Shown here in pieces: positions 16,802 to 24,789 of a stretch of 28,340 nucleotides of DNA. Source of the stretch: UMGS755 sp045132895 (GTDB lineage: Bacteria; Bacillota; Clostridia; UBA1381; UBA9506); contig JBGUTC010000038.1 of the NCBI GenBank assembly GCA_045132895.1, positions 1 to 28,340 on the forward strand, in the 5' to 3' direction. The notes under the pieces are model-generated. The model saw nothing but the letters and a program-made list of their open reading frames with translations. It was not told the DNA's origin and did not search any database. The translations under genes were made by a program, and so were the position numbers. How positions within the stretch are numbered: the stretch's first letter is position 1; each line of letters begins with the position of its first letter.

Positions 16802-18199
16802 TTATCTCACAGTTTCTGTGAATGATTCGCTAAGCGGCTGTAAGGTTTCCATGCTGTCCCAGATAAAGGCTTTGATGTATTTTGCGCCACTGAGTGCATA
16901 GTTAAATACGGCATATCCGTTTTCATCAACTGTTACCTGCGGGCAAGCAACCAGTTCATCATTTGCATTAAATGCTGCAATGATTGCTGTTTTGCCGGCA
17001 TTGTCTTTGCCTGCAATCACTCTCCAGAGTTTGTCAGCAATTGTCGGTTTGAAAACGATGTTGTTGTATTCATTACGAACATATTCCACATCGATAGCTC
17101 TGTCCATTGACAGAATGTTTGCATCAACGGTCATTTCCATGTCATCAATCAGGTAATCACAAGCCTGACCGGCACCGTGCTGTGTGTTGGTGTGAGTCAT
17201 CCAGAGTTCGTGAAGAGCGCAATCTTTGTCATAGCGGGTATAGCCATAATCGCCGGGTACTTCAGCCTGGTTTATGTCCTGAACACGCTGATAAATATTA
17301 CGTCTTTCATAAGGAATAGGCTGGCTGGTTACTTTCTCGCCGTCAATAATGAGCCAGTAAGCCTGTTCGCTATAATCAAACTGGAACTCAAAGGTCTGCC
17401 ATTCGCCGACTTTTAAGCATTTGCTTGCCACCATAGTTGTTTTCTGATGCTGAGAAGTAACCGGGTTTACCATCTGCATCAATTCAATGAGGTTGGAACG
17501 ATAGTAAAGTCTTAAGTTGAACATCGGGGAATAAGTCGCTGTTTCAACTCTGGGAGTACCGTCATCCTGCTCCCACTGGCCAACGCCTCTTAAGTCAATA
17601 ACGGCTGTATCCTGTTCAGCTTTTGCTCTAAAAGAAAGTGTGAAGTCCTTCTTCTGAGACAGGTCACGGTTCATATTGCGAATGATGTAGTTGGTGGAAT
17701 TTGTTTCACCGGTAGTCTTCGCAATCTTTAAAACCATGTTGTCACTGGTTTCACTTTCTTTTTCAATAGTCATCGTGGTTCCGGTCTTGGAAGAATCATG
17801 TCTTGCCCAACCGTTAAAACCGCTGATGTTGGTTCCTGCAGCTGCGTCAAAGCCTTCGTAATAAACAATGCCTGCACGCTTAATCAGAACCGGGAATTCT
17901 TTGCTTACGACTTCATCCTCACCAAAGAAAATGTCAGCGTATAACGTAACTTCCGTATCTTCGCCACCAGGAATAATCTGTGAGCCACCTACGACAGCGC
18001 CATCGGGATTACTGGACCATTCAACTGTATAGCCCTCGACTTCTGTTGTGAGGTTATAGGTTCCGCAGATAACGCTGGGAACGGTGATGGTATCCAGCGC
18101 TGCCTGAGCTGCAGCTTCTGTTGCGCTTACAGTGAAAGGCATCATGGTCAGTACCATTAAAGCTGCTAAAAGAAATGCCATTAACTTAGATCTTTTCAT
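16802..18199 (-). CDS. Exported Ig-like/LamG-like carbohydrate-binding protein
   Basis: The 465-residue protein has a signal peptide (MKRSKLMAFLLAALMVLTMM..., cleaved near VSA) and no lipobox, SLH repeat or membrane anchor. Residues about 30-105 resemble the atrophied bacterial Ig domain (LDTITVPSVI..., TVEWSSNPDGAVVGG). Residues about 110-375 are LamG-like (VYYEGFDAAAGTN, FEFQFDYSEQAYWLIIDGEKV, YLIDDMEM). The C-terminal 85 residues form a small beta domain (IIAAFNANDELVACPQVTVD, YIKAFIWDSMETLQPL) that is related in layout to one in the esterase of this cluster. No catalytic motif is visible. ATG 18199 is chosen because GGAGGAA lies 6 nt upstream and overlaps the alternative ATG at 18214. It directly follows the importer genes, so presenting substrate to the cell is plausible. 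Confidence 0.8.
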   Translation of the reverse strand: MKRSKLMAFLLAALMVLTMMPFTVSATEAAAQAALDTITVPSVICGTYNLTTEVEGYTVEWSSNPDGAVVGGSQIIPGGEDTEVTLYADIFFGEDEVVSKEFPVLIKRAGIVYYEGFDAAAGTNISGFNGWARHDSSKTGTTMTIEKESETSDNMVLKIAKTTGETNSTNYIIRNMNRDLSQKKDFTLSFRAKAEQDTAVIDLRGVGQWEQDDGTPRVETATYSPMFNLRLYYRSNLIELMQMVNPVTSQHQKTTMVASKCLKVGEWQTFEFQFDYSEQAYWLIIDGEKVTSQPIPYERRNIYQRVQDINQAEVPGDYGYTRYDKDCALHELWMTHTNTQHGAGQACDYLIDDMEMTVDANILSMDRAIDVEYVRNEYNNIVFKPTIADKLWRVIAGKDNAGKTAIIAAFNANDELVACPQVTVDENGYAVFNYALSGAKYIKAFIWDSMETLQPLSESFTETVR

Positions 18200-18251
18200 T
18201 TTTTCTTCCTCCATTTTTATTGTTTTGTTGAATATAAACTTTCTTTCTTTG

Positions 18252-18270
18252 GGGCTTCTCTGAAGAGCCC
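18252..18270 (-). other. Small hairpin between importer permease and Ig/LamG gene
   Basis: GGGC-TTC-TCT-GAA-GA-GCCC on the plus strand folds into a 7-bp stem with a 2-nt bulge and 3-nt loop. It lies just after the permease stop at 18280. There is no U-tract in the transcribed direction, so it is not a classical terminator; it may mark an RNA processing or stability boundary. Confidence 0.35.
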
Positions 18271-18279
18271 GTTCCTGTT

Positions 18280-19161
18280 TTACTCCTTGATTGCGCCGAT
18301 CATAACGCCCTTTTCGAAGAATTTCTGTAAAAACGGATAGATACAGATAATCGGCAGGGCTGAAACCATGATGATCGCATACTTAATACTCTCGCGGAAG
18401 AATGCATTTTCTCCGGCGCTTACGTCACTCATAAAGTCATCTGCCGTATTCGCCAAAAGAATGTCTCGCAGTACAAGCTGCAAGGGGAATTTCCGGCTGT
18501 CGCGCAGATAAATCATGGCAGAGAACCAGGAATTCCAATGTCCGACCGCATAATAAAGGATCAAGACGGAGATTGTCGGCATGCAGACCGGAAGAGCAAT
18601 CTTGAACAAAATGATGAGGTCATTTGCTCCGTCAAGTCTCGCAGCTTCCTCTAAGGAGGCCGGCACACTCAGGAAGGCTGTGCGCATGATAATGAGATTG
18701 GATGTTCCCACGGCATACGGCACAATGAGCGCCCACAGTGTGTCATCAAGGTGCAAGTTTTTTACAACAAAATAAGTAGGGATTAAGCCACCACTGAAAA
18801 ACATCGTAAAGGTTATGAGGAGCATCACCTTACTTGTCCAGTAAACATTCTTGCGGCTTAATGCATACCCGCCAAGGCAGGTCATCAGCATATTGAGTCC
18901 AACGCCGCCAATAACAACAATAAACGTGTTGACAAAGCCGCGCAGAACCTTAGGAGAGGATAAAACCTCCTGATATGCCTTTAAGTTAAATCCGATGGGT
19001 TTCAGCAACAAACCGGTATGAATCGCCAGTTTGTTTGCATTACTCACCGAAGCACATATTACATACCAAAAGGGATACAGGGTTATAATTAACAGCAGGA
19101 TCATGATGGTAATGTTAATTACCTGGAACAACCATTCTCCCGGGCTTCTTTTAATTCTCAT
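18280..19161 (-). CDS. Carbohydrate ABC importer permease, LplC/YtcP type
   Basis: The 293-residue membrane protein has six predicted transmembrane helices and the cytoplasmic EAA loop EEAARLDGAND (about 171-181) that docks to the ATPase. The N-terminal LYPFWYVICASVS and the end PFLQKFFEKGVMIGAIKE are typical of the LplC/YtcP branch, which works with a LplB-type permease and a large solute-binding lipoprotein. The start has TAGGAGGAAATT upstream and lies 12 bp after the partner permease, so the two are translationally linked. Import of rhamnogalacturonan oligosaccharides is inferred from the neighbouring lyase and hydrolase genes. Confidence 0.93.
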   Translation of the reverse strand: MRIKRSPGEWLFQVINITIMILLLIITLYPFWYVICASVSNANKLAIHTGLLLKPIGFNLKAYQEVLSSPKVLRGFVNTFIVVIGGVGLNMLMTCLGGYALSRKNVYWTSKVMLLITFTMFFSGGLIPTYFVVKNLHLDDTLWALIVPYAVGTSNLIIMRTAFLSVPASLEEAARLDGANDLIILFKIALPVCMPTISVLILYYAVGHWNSWFSAMIYLRDSRKFPLQLVLRDILLANTADDFMSDVSAGENAFFRESIKYAIIMVSALPIICIYPFLQKFFEKGVMIGAIKE

Positions 19162-19173
19162 CGCAATTTCCTC

Positions 19174-20127
19174 CTACCATAACGAACTGCCTGTCGCCAT
19201 TTTGGATATCTTGTTTGAACAAACAAGCAGCGTGAAATTCACAACGGAATTAAACAGACCGACAGCGGTTGAATAACTGTAATTCGTTTCCTGAATACCC
19301 TTTCGGTATATATATGTAGAAATAACATCCGAAGTCTTATAGATTGTCGGATGGTATAACAGAAGAATTTTCTCCGAGCTGACCGACATGACCGCGCCGA
19401 TTTCCAAAATCAGCATAATCATAATCGTCGGCAAAATGCCGGGCAGGGTAATACTGAAAGTTTGCCGGAATTTTCCTGCACCGTCAATTTTCGCCGCCTC
19501 ATAAAGCTGAGGGTCAATACCGGAGAGGGCGGCAATATAAATAATTGCCGACCAACCAAGTTGTTGCCACAATCCGGAAATAATATAGATTGGGACAAAC
19601 AGATTCGGGTCGTTTAAAAGGGTTTTTCTTGAACCCCCAAACAATACGATAATATCATTGATTAAGCCCGTGTCGTTTGTAAAGGACTTGACCATACCGC
19701 AAATAACAACTACCGAAATGAAGTGCGGTAAATAGGTAACCGTTTGCACTACCCGTGTAAACTTTTTAGACCACAGTTCATTCAGTAAGAGCGCCAGAAT
19801 AATCGGCGCCGGAAAACCGAATAAGATGCCGGTAAAGCTGATGGTAATTGTATTTTTAAAGATTCTTCCGAAATAAACACTTCCAAAAAAATCTTTAAAG
19901 TGCCGCAGGCCTACCCACGGACTGTCCCAGATTCCAAGTCCGGGAGAAAAGTTTTTAAACGAGATGATCGCTCCATACATCGGTGCATAGTGAAAAATAA
20001 TGTAATAGAGCAAGACTGGAAGTAACATTCCGTAAATCCATCTGTTTTTTATCAGATCGCGCCGGAGAAACGAAATGAATGACTCTGGTTTCTCCTTTGT
20101 CTGAACCGTTACTGATTTCAAAGACAT
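19174..20127 (-). CDS. Carbohydrate ABC importer permease, LplB/YteP type
   Basis: The 317-residue protein has six predicted membrane helices and the EAA loop YEAAKIDGAGKFRQTFSITLPG (about 209-230). The N-terminal segment RWIYGMLLPVLLYYIIFHYAPMYG is characteristic of LplB-like permeases. It is encoded between the binding protein and the second permease with gaps of 48 and 12 bp. GAAAGGGG precedes the start. With its partner it should form the membrane channel of one importer; the energising ATPase is not encoded in the window, as is usual for this family, where a shared MsmX-like ATPase serves many importers. Confidence 0.93.
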   Translation of the reverse strand: MSLKSVTVQTKEKPESFISFLRRDLIKNRWIYGMLLPVLLYYIIFHYAPMYGAIISFKNFSPGLGIWDSPWVGLRHFKDFFGSVYFGRIFKNTITISFTGILFGFPAPIILALLLNELWSKKFTRVVQTVTYLPHFISVVVICGMVKSFTNDTGLINDIIVLFGGSRKTLLNDPNLFVPIYIISGLWQQLGWSAIIYIAALSGIDPQLYEAAKIDGAGKFRQTFSITLPGILPTIMIMLILEIGAVMSVSSEKILLLYHPTIYKTSDVISTYIYRKGIQETNYSYSTAVGLFNSVVNFTLLVCSNKISKMATGSSLW

Positions 20128-20175
20128 CGTTCCCCTTTCAAATACCTATCTTGCGTATCTACCCGCAAAATTTAA

Positions 20176-21744
20176 TTAGTTTGCGGAGGAAAACTGCGCG
20201 TCATATGCATTCTGATAAATTTCTGTGATGCGGTCTGCACCCATCTGTTTTAAGTTTTCAACAAAGGTGTCAAAGTATTCAATATCGGTTGTTCCCATGA
20301 TGAAGCTGTTAATCATTTCAATGGTGTATGTATCCATATCACCCTGTAGCGTTGACAGTTCCATCAGTTCATCAGCCGGAATCGTTAAGTTGGGCAGAGC
20401 ATGTTCAGATGCATCTGTGTCAGACCATGTCTTCCAGGATCTCTGCTGTTCGTCTGTTGCATAATACTGTTCCATGTAACCACGGCTCTGGATGAAGGGA
20501 CCGGCATTGGCAGCACGCATATAACGACCCATGCTCTGGGGCATTGACAGACCGTCTTTGTTATGGGTAATATCTTCCGTGTAGAGATATTTATCGTCAA
20601 CCTTTGTATAGCTGATACCTTCGAGACCGAAGTTGTTTAAAACGTAACCTTCGTCGGTGTAACCGAAGTTTAAGAACTTCATGGCAGCATCAACATTCTG
20701 AGAATTCTTGGAAATCACGGCACCATTACCGCTGACGATGCTGTTATAGTGACCGAACTTCGGTTTTTCACCCTTGTTCAGTACCGGATAGGGAGAACCA
20801 ACAAAACGGGCATTGCTGCCGTTTGCTTTTGCGGTTGCGTTATACACGCCGATACCGGAACCTGCCGCACCGCCGGTCAAACCGGAGAAGCCGTTTAACA
20901 TATTGGAATCAATGGTGCTCTGGTCGGTTGTTGCAAAGTTATTGTCAATCAACTTTTCGTTATACCATTTGTTCATTTCTTTTAAGAATTCTTTGTAGCC
21001 CGGCAGCATGGGTCCGTAAACCACTTTACCGTCATCAACGTAGTGAGAGGTGTGAACGCCGTAAGCGCCACAGAATGTACCCCAGGTTGAGAGGCTGACA
21101 ATGTTGCCGCTGAAGGGAATCTGTGCACCTTTCTGTTCTTTGAATGCTTTCAGCACGTTGTAGTAATCATCCATAGTCTCCGGCATGGGCAGAGATAATT
21201 CTTCCAGCCAGTCTTCACGAATGATTAAGCCGGCAGTGGTAGCCATGGCTTTATCTTCGGCAATTGCCATAAAGCCTAAAATCTTGTCATCGCTCTTGAT
21301 CATATCACGGACATCGGGATTTTCTTTCAGGTAATTTGCATAAGCCGGTGCCTCGTTTTCGATTCTGTCAGTCAGATCCAGAATCAGACCATCCTGGAAC
21401 AGTCTGCCTAAACCGCCGGCATAGTTAAACCAGGTGTATTCAATAATGTCCGGCAGTTCTCCGGAAGCCAGCAGAATATTTAAAGACTCTAAAATTCCGC
21501 TGCCTGACGGATGAATGAACTCAACCTCTACACCGCTCTGCTTCTGCAGTTCCTGACCGTAGGGCGTGTCGCCGTAGTTTGAGTAATCCATGGCAATGTT
21601 AGGATTCAGTTTGACCCAGTAGCTGACTTTATTATCCCCGGAGGTTTCGTTGCTCTTCTGACCGCAACCGGCAAAGCAAGTAACCACAAGGACACAAGAG
21701 ATAATGAGTGCAACTGCTTTTAAAAGTTTTTTGTTTCCTTTCAT
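20176..21744 (-). CDS. Sugar ABC importer solute-binding lipoprotein, LplA type
   Basis: The 522-residue protein has a lipoprotein signal: a basic N-terminus, a hydrophobic stretch and the lipobox CFAGC with Cys27 as the predicted lipidated residue. The mature part is a large family-1-like solute-binding protein (SYWVKLNPNIAMDYSNYGD, QSGVEVEFIHPSG, LPDIIEYTWFNYAGG), of the LplA/LipO branch at the usual length of about 500 residues. It captures an oligosaccharide outside the membrane and delivers it to the two downstream permeases. It starts 38 bp after the PL26-like lyase stop with a strong AAAAGGAG site and no separate promoter that I can see, so it is probably in the same transcript as the lyase. 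Confidence 0.93.
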   Translation of the reverse strand: MKGNKKLLKAVALIISCVLVVTCFAGCGQKSNETSGDNKVSYWVKLNPNIAMDYSNYGDTPYGQELQKQSGVEVEFIHPSGSGILESLNILLASGELPDIIEYTWFNYAGGLGRLFQDGLILDLTDRIENEAPAYANYLKENPDVRDMIKSDDKILGFMAIAEDKAMATTAGLIIREDWLEELSLPMPETMDDYYNVLKAFKEQKGAQIPFSGNIVSLSTWGTFCGAYGVHTSHYVDDGKVVYGPMLPGYKEFLKEMNKWYNEKLIDNNFATTDQSTIDSNMLNGFSGLTGGAAGSGIGVYNATAKANGSNARFVGSPYPVLNKGEKPKFGHYNSIVSGNGAVISKNSQNVDAAMKFLNFGYTDEGYVLNNFGLEGISYTKVDDKYLYTEDITHNKDGLSMPQSMGRYMRAANAGPFIQSRGYMEQYYATDEQQRSWKTWSDTDASEHALPNLTIPADELMELSTLQGDMDTYTIEMINSFIMGTTDIEYFDTFVENLKQMGADRITEIYQNAYDAQFSSAN

Positions 21745-21782
21745 CGTTTTGTCTCCTTTTCTTTTTTATTTAAATATTATTT

Positions 21783-24608
21783 TTAAATATTTTTATTGTT
21801 CGCGTCGTGCATCAGGCTTAAAATAGCCGGTGAGAAACGCAGGCGCATCGCCATAAACTTAGCAACATCGTGTTCATGATAGTCGATGGTGTTAACATAG
21901 TCAAAGACTCTGCTGGCTCTGTCGTAGAAAATCGGATCTCCGGTTTTTTCATAGGCAAGAAGCAGACCCTCAACAATTTCAATACTGCTGGTCTGGTCAC
22001 TGTGGCGCTGTCTGTATCTATAATAGTCAGTATAGTAAAATCCGACACCGTCCACATACCACATATCTTTTGCCAGCCAATATGCCAACTTCTCCATAAC
22101 CACCGGAGCTGTTTCATTTCCGCTGACCTCAGCATAATAATTCAGCGCCGACATTAAGATGCCACACATAAAGGGTTTACCGCCGAACATAATCTTGCGC
22201 TCGGTTTCCGGGAAACCAAGCAGGGCCTTGATACAACCGTTGGAATCCTGCTTATATGCCACACGCTCCACAATGAGCCTGCAGGCATTTAAATATTTCT
22301 GGTCTCTTGTCAGTTCAAAGGCATCCAGCATTGCAAGCATTGCCCATGCCGGCTCGCGCTCAGTTACAAAGTCAAATTCGGTGCCATAAACCTCTGCCAG
22401 TGTATCCGCACAACTGACCACAGCAGCCTTGAACCGGTCTTCGCCGGTAATTTTATACCATTCAGTCAGACCTTGAACGAAAATGTGACCTAAATGCACA
22501 TTGAAGTACTCCCAGGCGCTTTCGTCTTTATATTCCTCATAGTACCAGGAATGTCCGGGCGTATGCAGATAAAACAAACCGCTGAAAGCTTCGTTCAAAT
22601 GAACGCGAACATGGTCAACCTGCTCCATGTGCTCGGCCGCCAGAAGTCCCATCCGGGCATATTCTTCTCCGGCACCTCTCAGGAATTGGATAGCGCCGGC
22701 ATAAGGCAAGTCATATTCATTGTTGCCCCAGTTAACCATCCGCTCGCCGTGCCAGTCGCCATAATTGAACATACCGTATTCACGTTTTTTATCTTTAAGA
22801 CCCATAAACATTTTGTAGCCCTGTTCTGCAATATCGTCAAAATGTTTGGTCTCTTCGCAGCAGCGAATCACTCTGCCGTATGCGCGGCTCCGCTCAATCT
22901 CATCCAGAGACGGGCGCATCAGAATCGTTTCGGTCAGGCGGGAAGCCTCTTTCTCCGTACCGGAAAAGCCAATCTTTGTAAAGCGGCGCATACCTACATG
23001 AATCTGGTAGCCCTCATCTGTAATAAAATATAAAAGCTGACGTTTTTCTTCAGGAGAATACTGTTCGTAAATTTCTTTATGTTCCAAAAACGGCAGTAAG
23101 CCGATTTTTGCTGTGTTGCCTTCCCAATCGATAGACTTGGGATAATTCTGCCAGAAGTCGGCAATATGAGCTTTGTACTCTGAAAGTTCTAAGTTGCCGT
23201 CGCCTCTTGTTTCTGAAACCTTACCGTCCGTTACGGCGTAATGCTCATCCAACTGCAGAATATTTTCGGTTCCGACTTTCGCCTGCTGAGGAAATTCCAG
23301 ATAAAAGGCATCCAGTTCCGCCAGTCTCGGATTCTTCTGCTCATTACTAAGAGCAACTTCTGCACAATAGCCGGGTATGCCTCTGTAAAAAGTCAGCCGC
23401 AGGCAGAGTTTCTGGTCTATTGCCGGTTCAGGGAAGTTTCCCTCCCGCTCCAACACAACAACTGCCTCTCCATGCCGCTTAATCTGCCAGGGATTACAGA
23501 AAGGCTCAAGCCGAGTTCCTTTGAAATGCAGAATATTGTTTGCCTGAACCCCCGGCAAAAGAAATGCGCCATCGTCTGGAAATTCAAAGTTTTCTTCTCC
23601 GTTTACCAAACGAATGACTCCGCCGTCTGCTGACAGGTCAAATGTATCCTGGTTGATTGCCATAGCGCCGGTGGCAAAATAATATTTTCTGCCATCCGGA
23701 ATCAGAACGGTCGTTACAGAAACGGTTTTAATGCTTCCGTCATCCCAGTAAGACGTCACAAGGCAATCACTGGGGTACCAGGTGCCTGCTTCATCGCAGA
23801 TCCCCACCGTTGAAACGTCAAAGCACTCACCTTTTGCAAAACCCCAGAACGCAGTTGCTGCTGACCGGGTTTCATCCCGTTTCTCATAAAACAACTCATA
23901 GGAAAACGGCGCAGTCGGTTTCTTAGCAGTCTGTTCTGCTTCCGCGCCTTCCCAGGAAAGCTGAATTTCAGAACCCTCTTTTTCTTTTGCGTAAATGGTA
24001 ATGGCAGATGCCGCAACATCTGACAGGTCAAGAGCATGGCAGTTATAATAACCGCTTTCTGCCACTTCTTCATTGCCACATGCCACGCGGCACTTTGACG
24101 GTCTCGTTGTAATAAACCGAACCTTGCCTCCCTCAACGGTAACGTCCTGAATTTCATTGTCGCATTGAACCAGCGGGTCCGTAATGAACATCGTTGTTGT
24201 AAGGGTAATATTCTCGCCCTCTAAAACCTTCAGGTTAACTTGCTGGTAGCCAAAGAACTGGAAAGGTGTGTCAGAGCAAAACAGATAATACCGTCCGTCG
24301 CAGTCATCCATTTCAAATTCTCCAAAGGGTTCTCCGTCAAGATCAACTGCAAACCGGCAAGGGCTTGACCCCTTTGTTTCAGGTGCCATAAACTGGAAGC
24401 CGAGATGAAGCATCCCGCCGCGAACCGGAAAAGAAATCTTTGAACCCTTGGATCCGTTTTTCAAAATATAGGGATACCGGTGTCCGACCATTTCAAGTTC
24501 AAAACCTTCATAGTCTAACTCGTGGGCAAAGTGAACAATGTTCTTTTTCACATCATCAAGCCACTTAATAATTTCTGCATCCCCACAAAGTGTTTTTGCA
24601 AATAACAT
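21783..24608 (-). CDS. PL26/YetA-like exo-rhamnogalacturonan lyase (probable)
   Basis: The 941-residue protein has no signal peptide and should be cytoplasmic. Residues 1 to about 235 are a beta-rich N-terminal region. Residues about 236-500 resemble the first domain of PcRGLX/YetA proteins (LVTSYWDDGSIKTV at 284-297). The C-terminal half is an alpha/alpha barrel: GMFNYGDWHGERMVNWGNNEYD (612-633), HMEQVDHVRVH (660-670), HTPGHSWYY (682-690) and HLGHIFVQGLTEWYKITGED (705-724). These Trp/His-rich motifs recall PL26 and YetA. PL26 enzymes remove unsaturated disaccharides from the end of RG-I, which would feed the GH105 hydrolase. It has its own promoter and heads the transcript with the importer. 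The family call is by motif recognition; another alpha/alpha-barrel glycosidase is the alternative. Confidence 0.65.
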   Translation of the reverse strand: MLFAKTLCGDAEIIKWLDDVKKNIVHFAHELDYEGFELEMVGHRYPYILKNGSKGSKISFPVRGGMLHLGFQFMAPETKGSSPCRFAVDLDGEPFGEFEMDDCDGRYYLFCSDTPFQFFGYQQVNLKVLEGENITLTTTMFITDPLVQCDNEIQDVTVEGGKVRFITTRPSKCRVACGNEEVAESGYYNCHALDLSDVAASAITIYAKEKEGSEIQLSWEGAEAEQTAKKPTAPFSYELFYEKRDETRSAATAFWGFAKGECFDVSTVGICDEAGTWYPSDCLVTSYWDDGSIKTVSVTTVLIPDGRKYYFATGAMAINQDTFDLSADGGVIRLVNGEENFEFPDDGAFLLPGVQANNILHFKGTRLEPFCNPWQIKRHGEAVVVLEREGNFPEPAIDQKLCLRLTFYRGIPGYCAEVALSNEQKNPRLAELDAFYLEFPQQAKVGTENILQLDEHYAVTDGKVSETRGDGNLELSEYKAHIADFWQNYPKSIDWEGNTAKIGLLPFLEHKEIYEQYSPEEKRQLLYFITDEGYQIHVGMRRFTKIGFSGTEKEASRLTETILMRPSLDEIERSRAYGRVIRCCEETKHFDDIAEQGYKMFMGLKDKKREYGMFNYGDWHGERMVNWGNNEYDLPYAGAIQFLRGAGEEYARMGLLAAEHMEQVDHVRVHLNEAFSGLFYLHTPGHSWYYEEYKDESAWEYFNVHLGHIFVQGLTEWYKITGEDRFKAAVVSCADTLAEVYGTEFDFVTEREPAWAMLAMLDAFELTRDQKYLNACRLIVERVAYKQDSNGCIKALLGFPETERKIMFGGKPFMCGILMSALNYYAEVSGNETAPVVMEKLAYWLAKDMWYVDGVGFYYTDYYRYRQRHSDQTSSIEIVEGLLLAYEKTGDPIFYDRASRVFDYVNTIDYHEHDVAKFMAMRLRFSPAILSLMHDANNKNI

Positions 24609-24651
24609 AGTGCTACTCCCTTTCTAACCATTCCACTATTTACTTAATTTT

Positions 24652-24681
24652 ACTATAGCACAGCCGCCGCCCCCGAACCAA
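24652..24681 (-). promoter_or_regulatory. Predicted promoter of the lyase-importer operon
   Basis: On the minus strand TTGGTT (24676-24681) and TATAGT (24652-24657) are separated by an unusually G+C-rich 18-bp spacer. The promoter lies 44 bp before the lyase ATG. The -35 is weak, which fits a need for an activator; the candidate operator ends directly on it. Confidence 0.6.
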
Positions 24682-24719
24682 GAGACAAAACTTCCTTTCA
24701 GAGGACAAAAAGGTACTTA
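24679..24719 (-). promoter_or_regulatory. Candidate AraC-type operator (copy 2), upstream of lyase promoter
   Basis: Reading the minus strand, TAAGTACCTTTTTGTCCT is followed after 14 bp by TGTCTCTTG, whose last three bases begin the -35. The same two blocks with the same 14-bp gap occur at 26812-26852 upstream of the esterase; 17 of 18 and 9 of 9 positions agree. The two TGTC cores are 20 bp apart, two helical turns, as expected for an AraC protein bound to tandem half-sites beside the -35. The binding protein is inferred. Confidence 0.6.
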
Positions 24720-24749
24720 AAGGACTTTTTCGTGCCAATCTGTCCTCTG
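24699..24749 (-). repeat. 9-bp inverted repeat overlapping the operator
   Basis: CAGAGGACA (24699-24707) and TGTCCTCTG (24741-24749) on the plus strand are perfect complements, 33 bp apart. The inner arm contains the distal half-site of the operator, so the outer arm is an extra half-site in opposite orientation. It could also form a long-looped RNA stem at the end of the esterase transcript, but no U-tract follows. Confidence 0.45.
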
Positions 24750-24789
24750 CACCACTAAAAATACCTCGTTGACCATGTAAATTCCTTAC

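Noticed and set aside
22494..23033. 179-residue plus-strand open frame
   Set aside because: It is antisense to the PL26-like gene; no ribosome site, promoter or family motif is visible.
24699..24749. Inverted repeat as a terminator of the esterase gene
   Set aside because: The loop would be 33 nt and no U-tract follows the stem in the transcribed direction; overlap with the repeated operator motif gives a better explanation.
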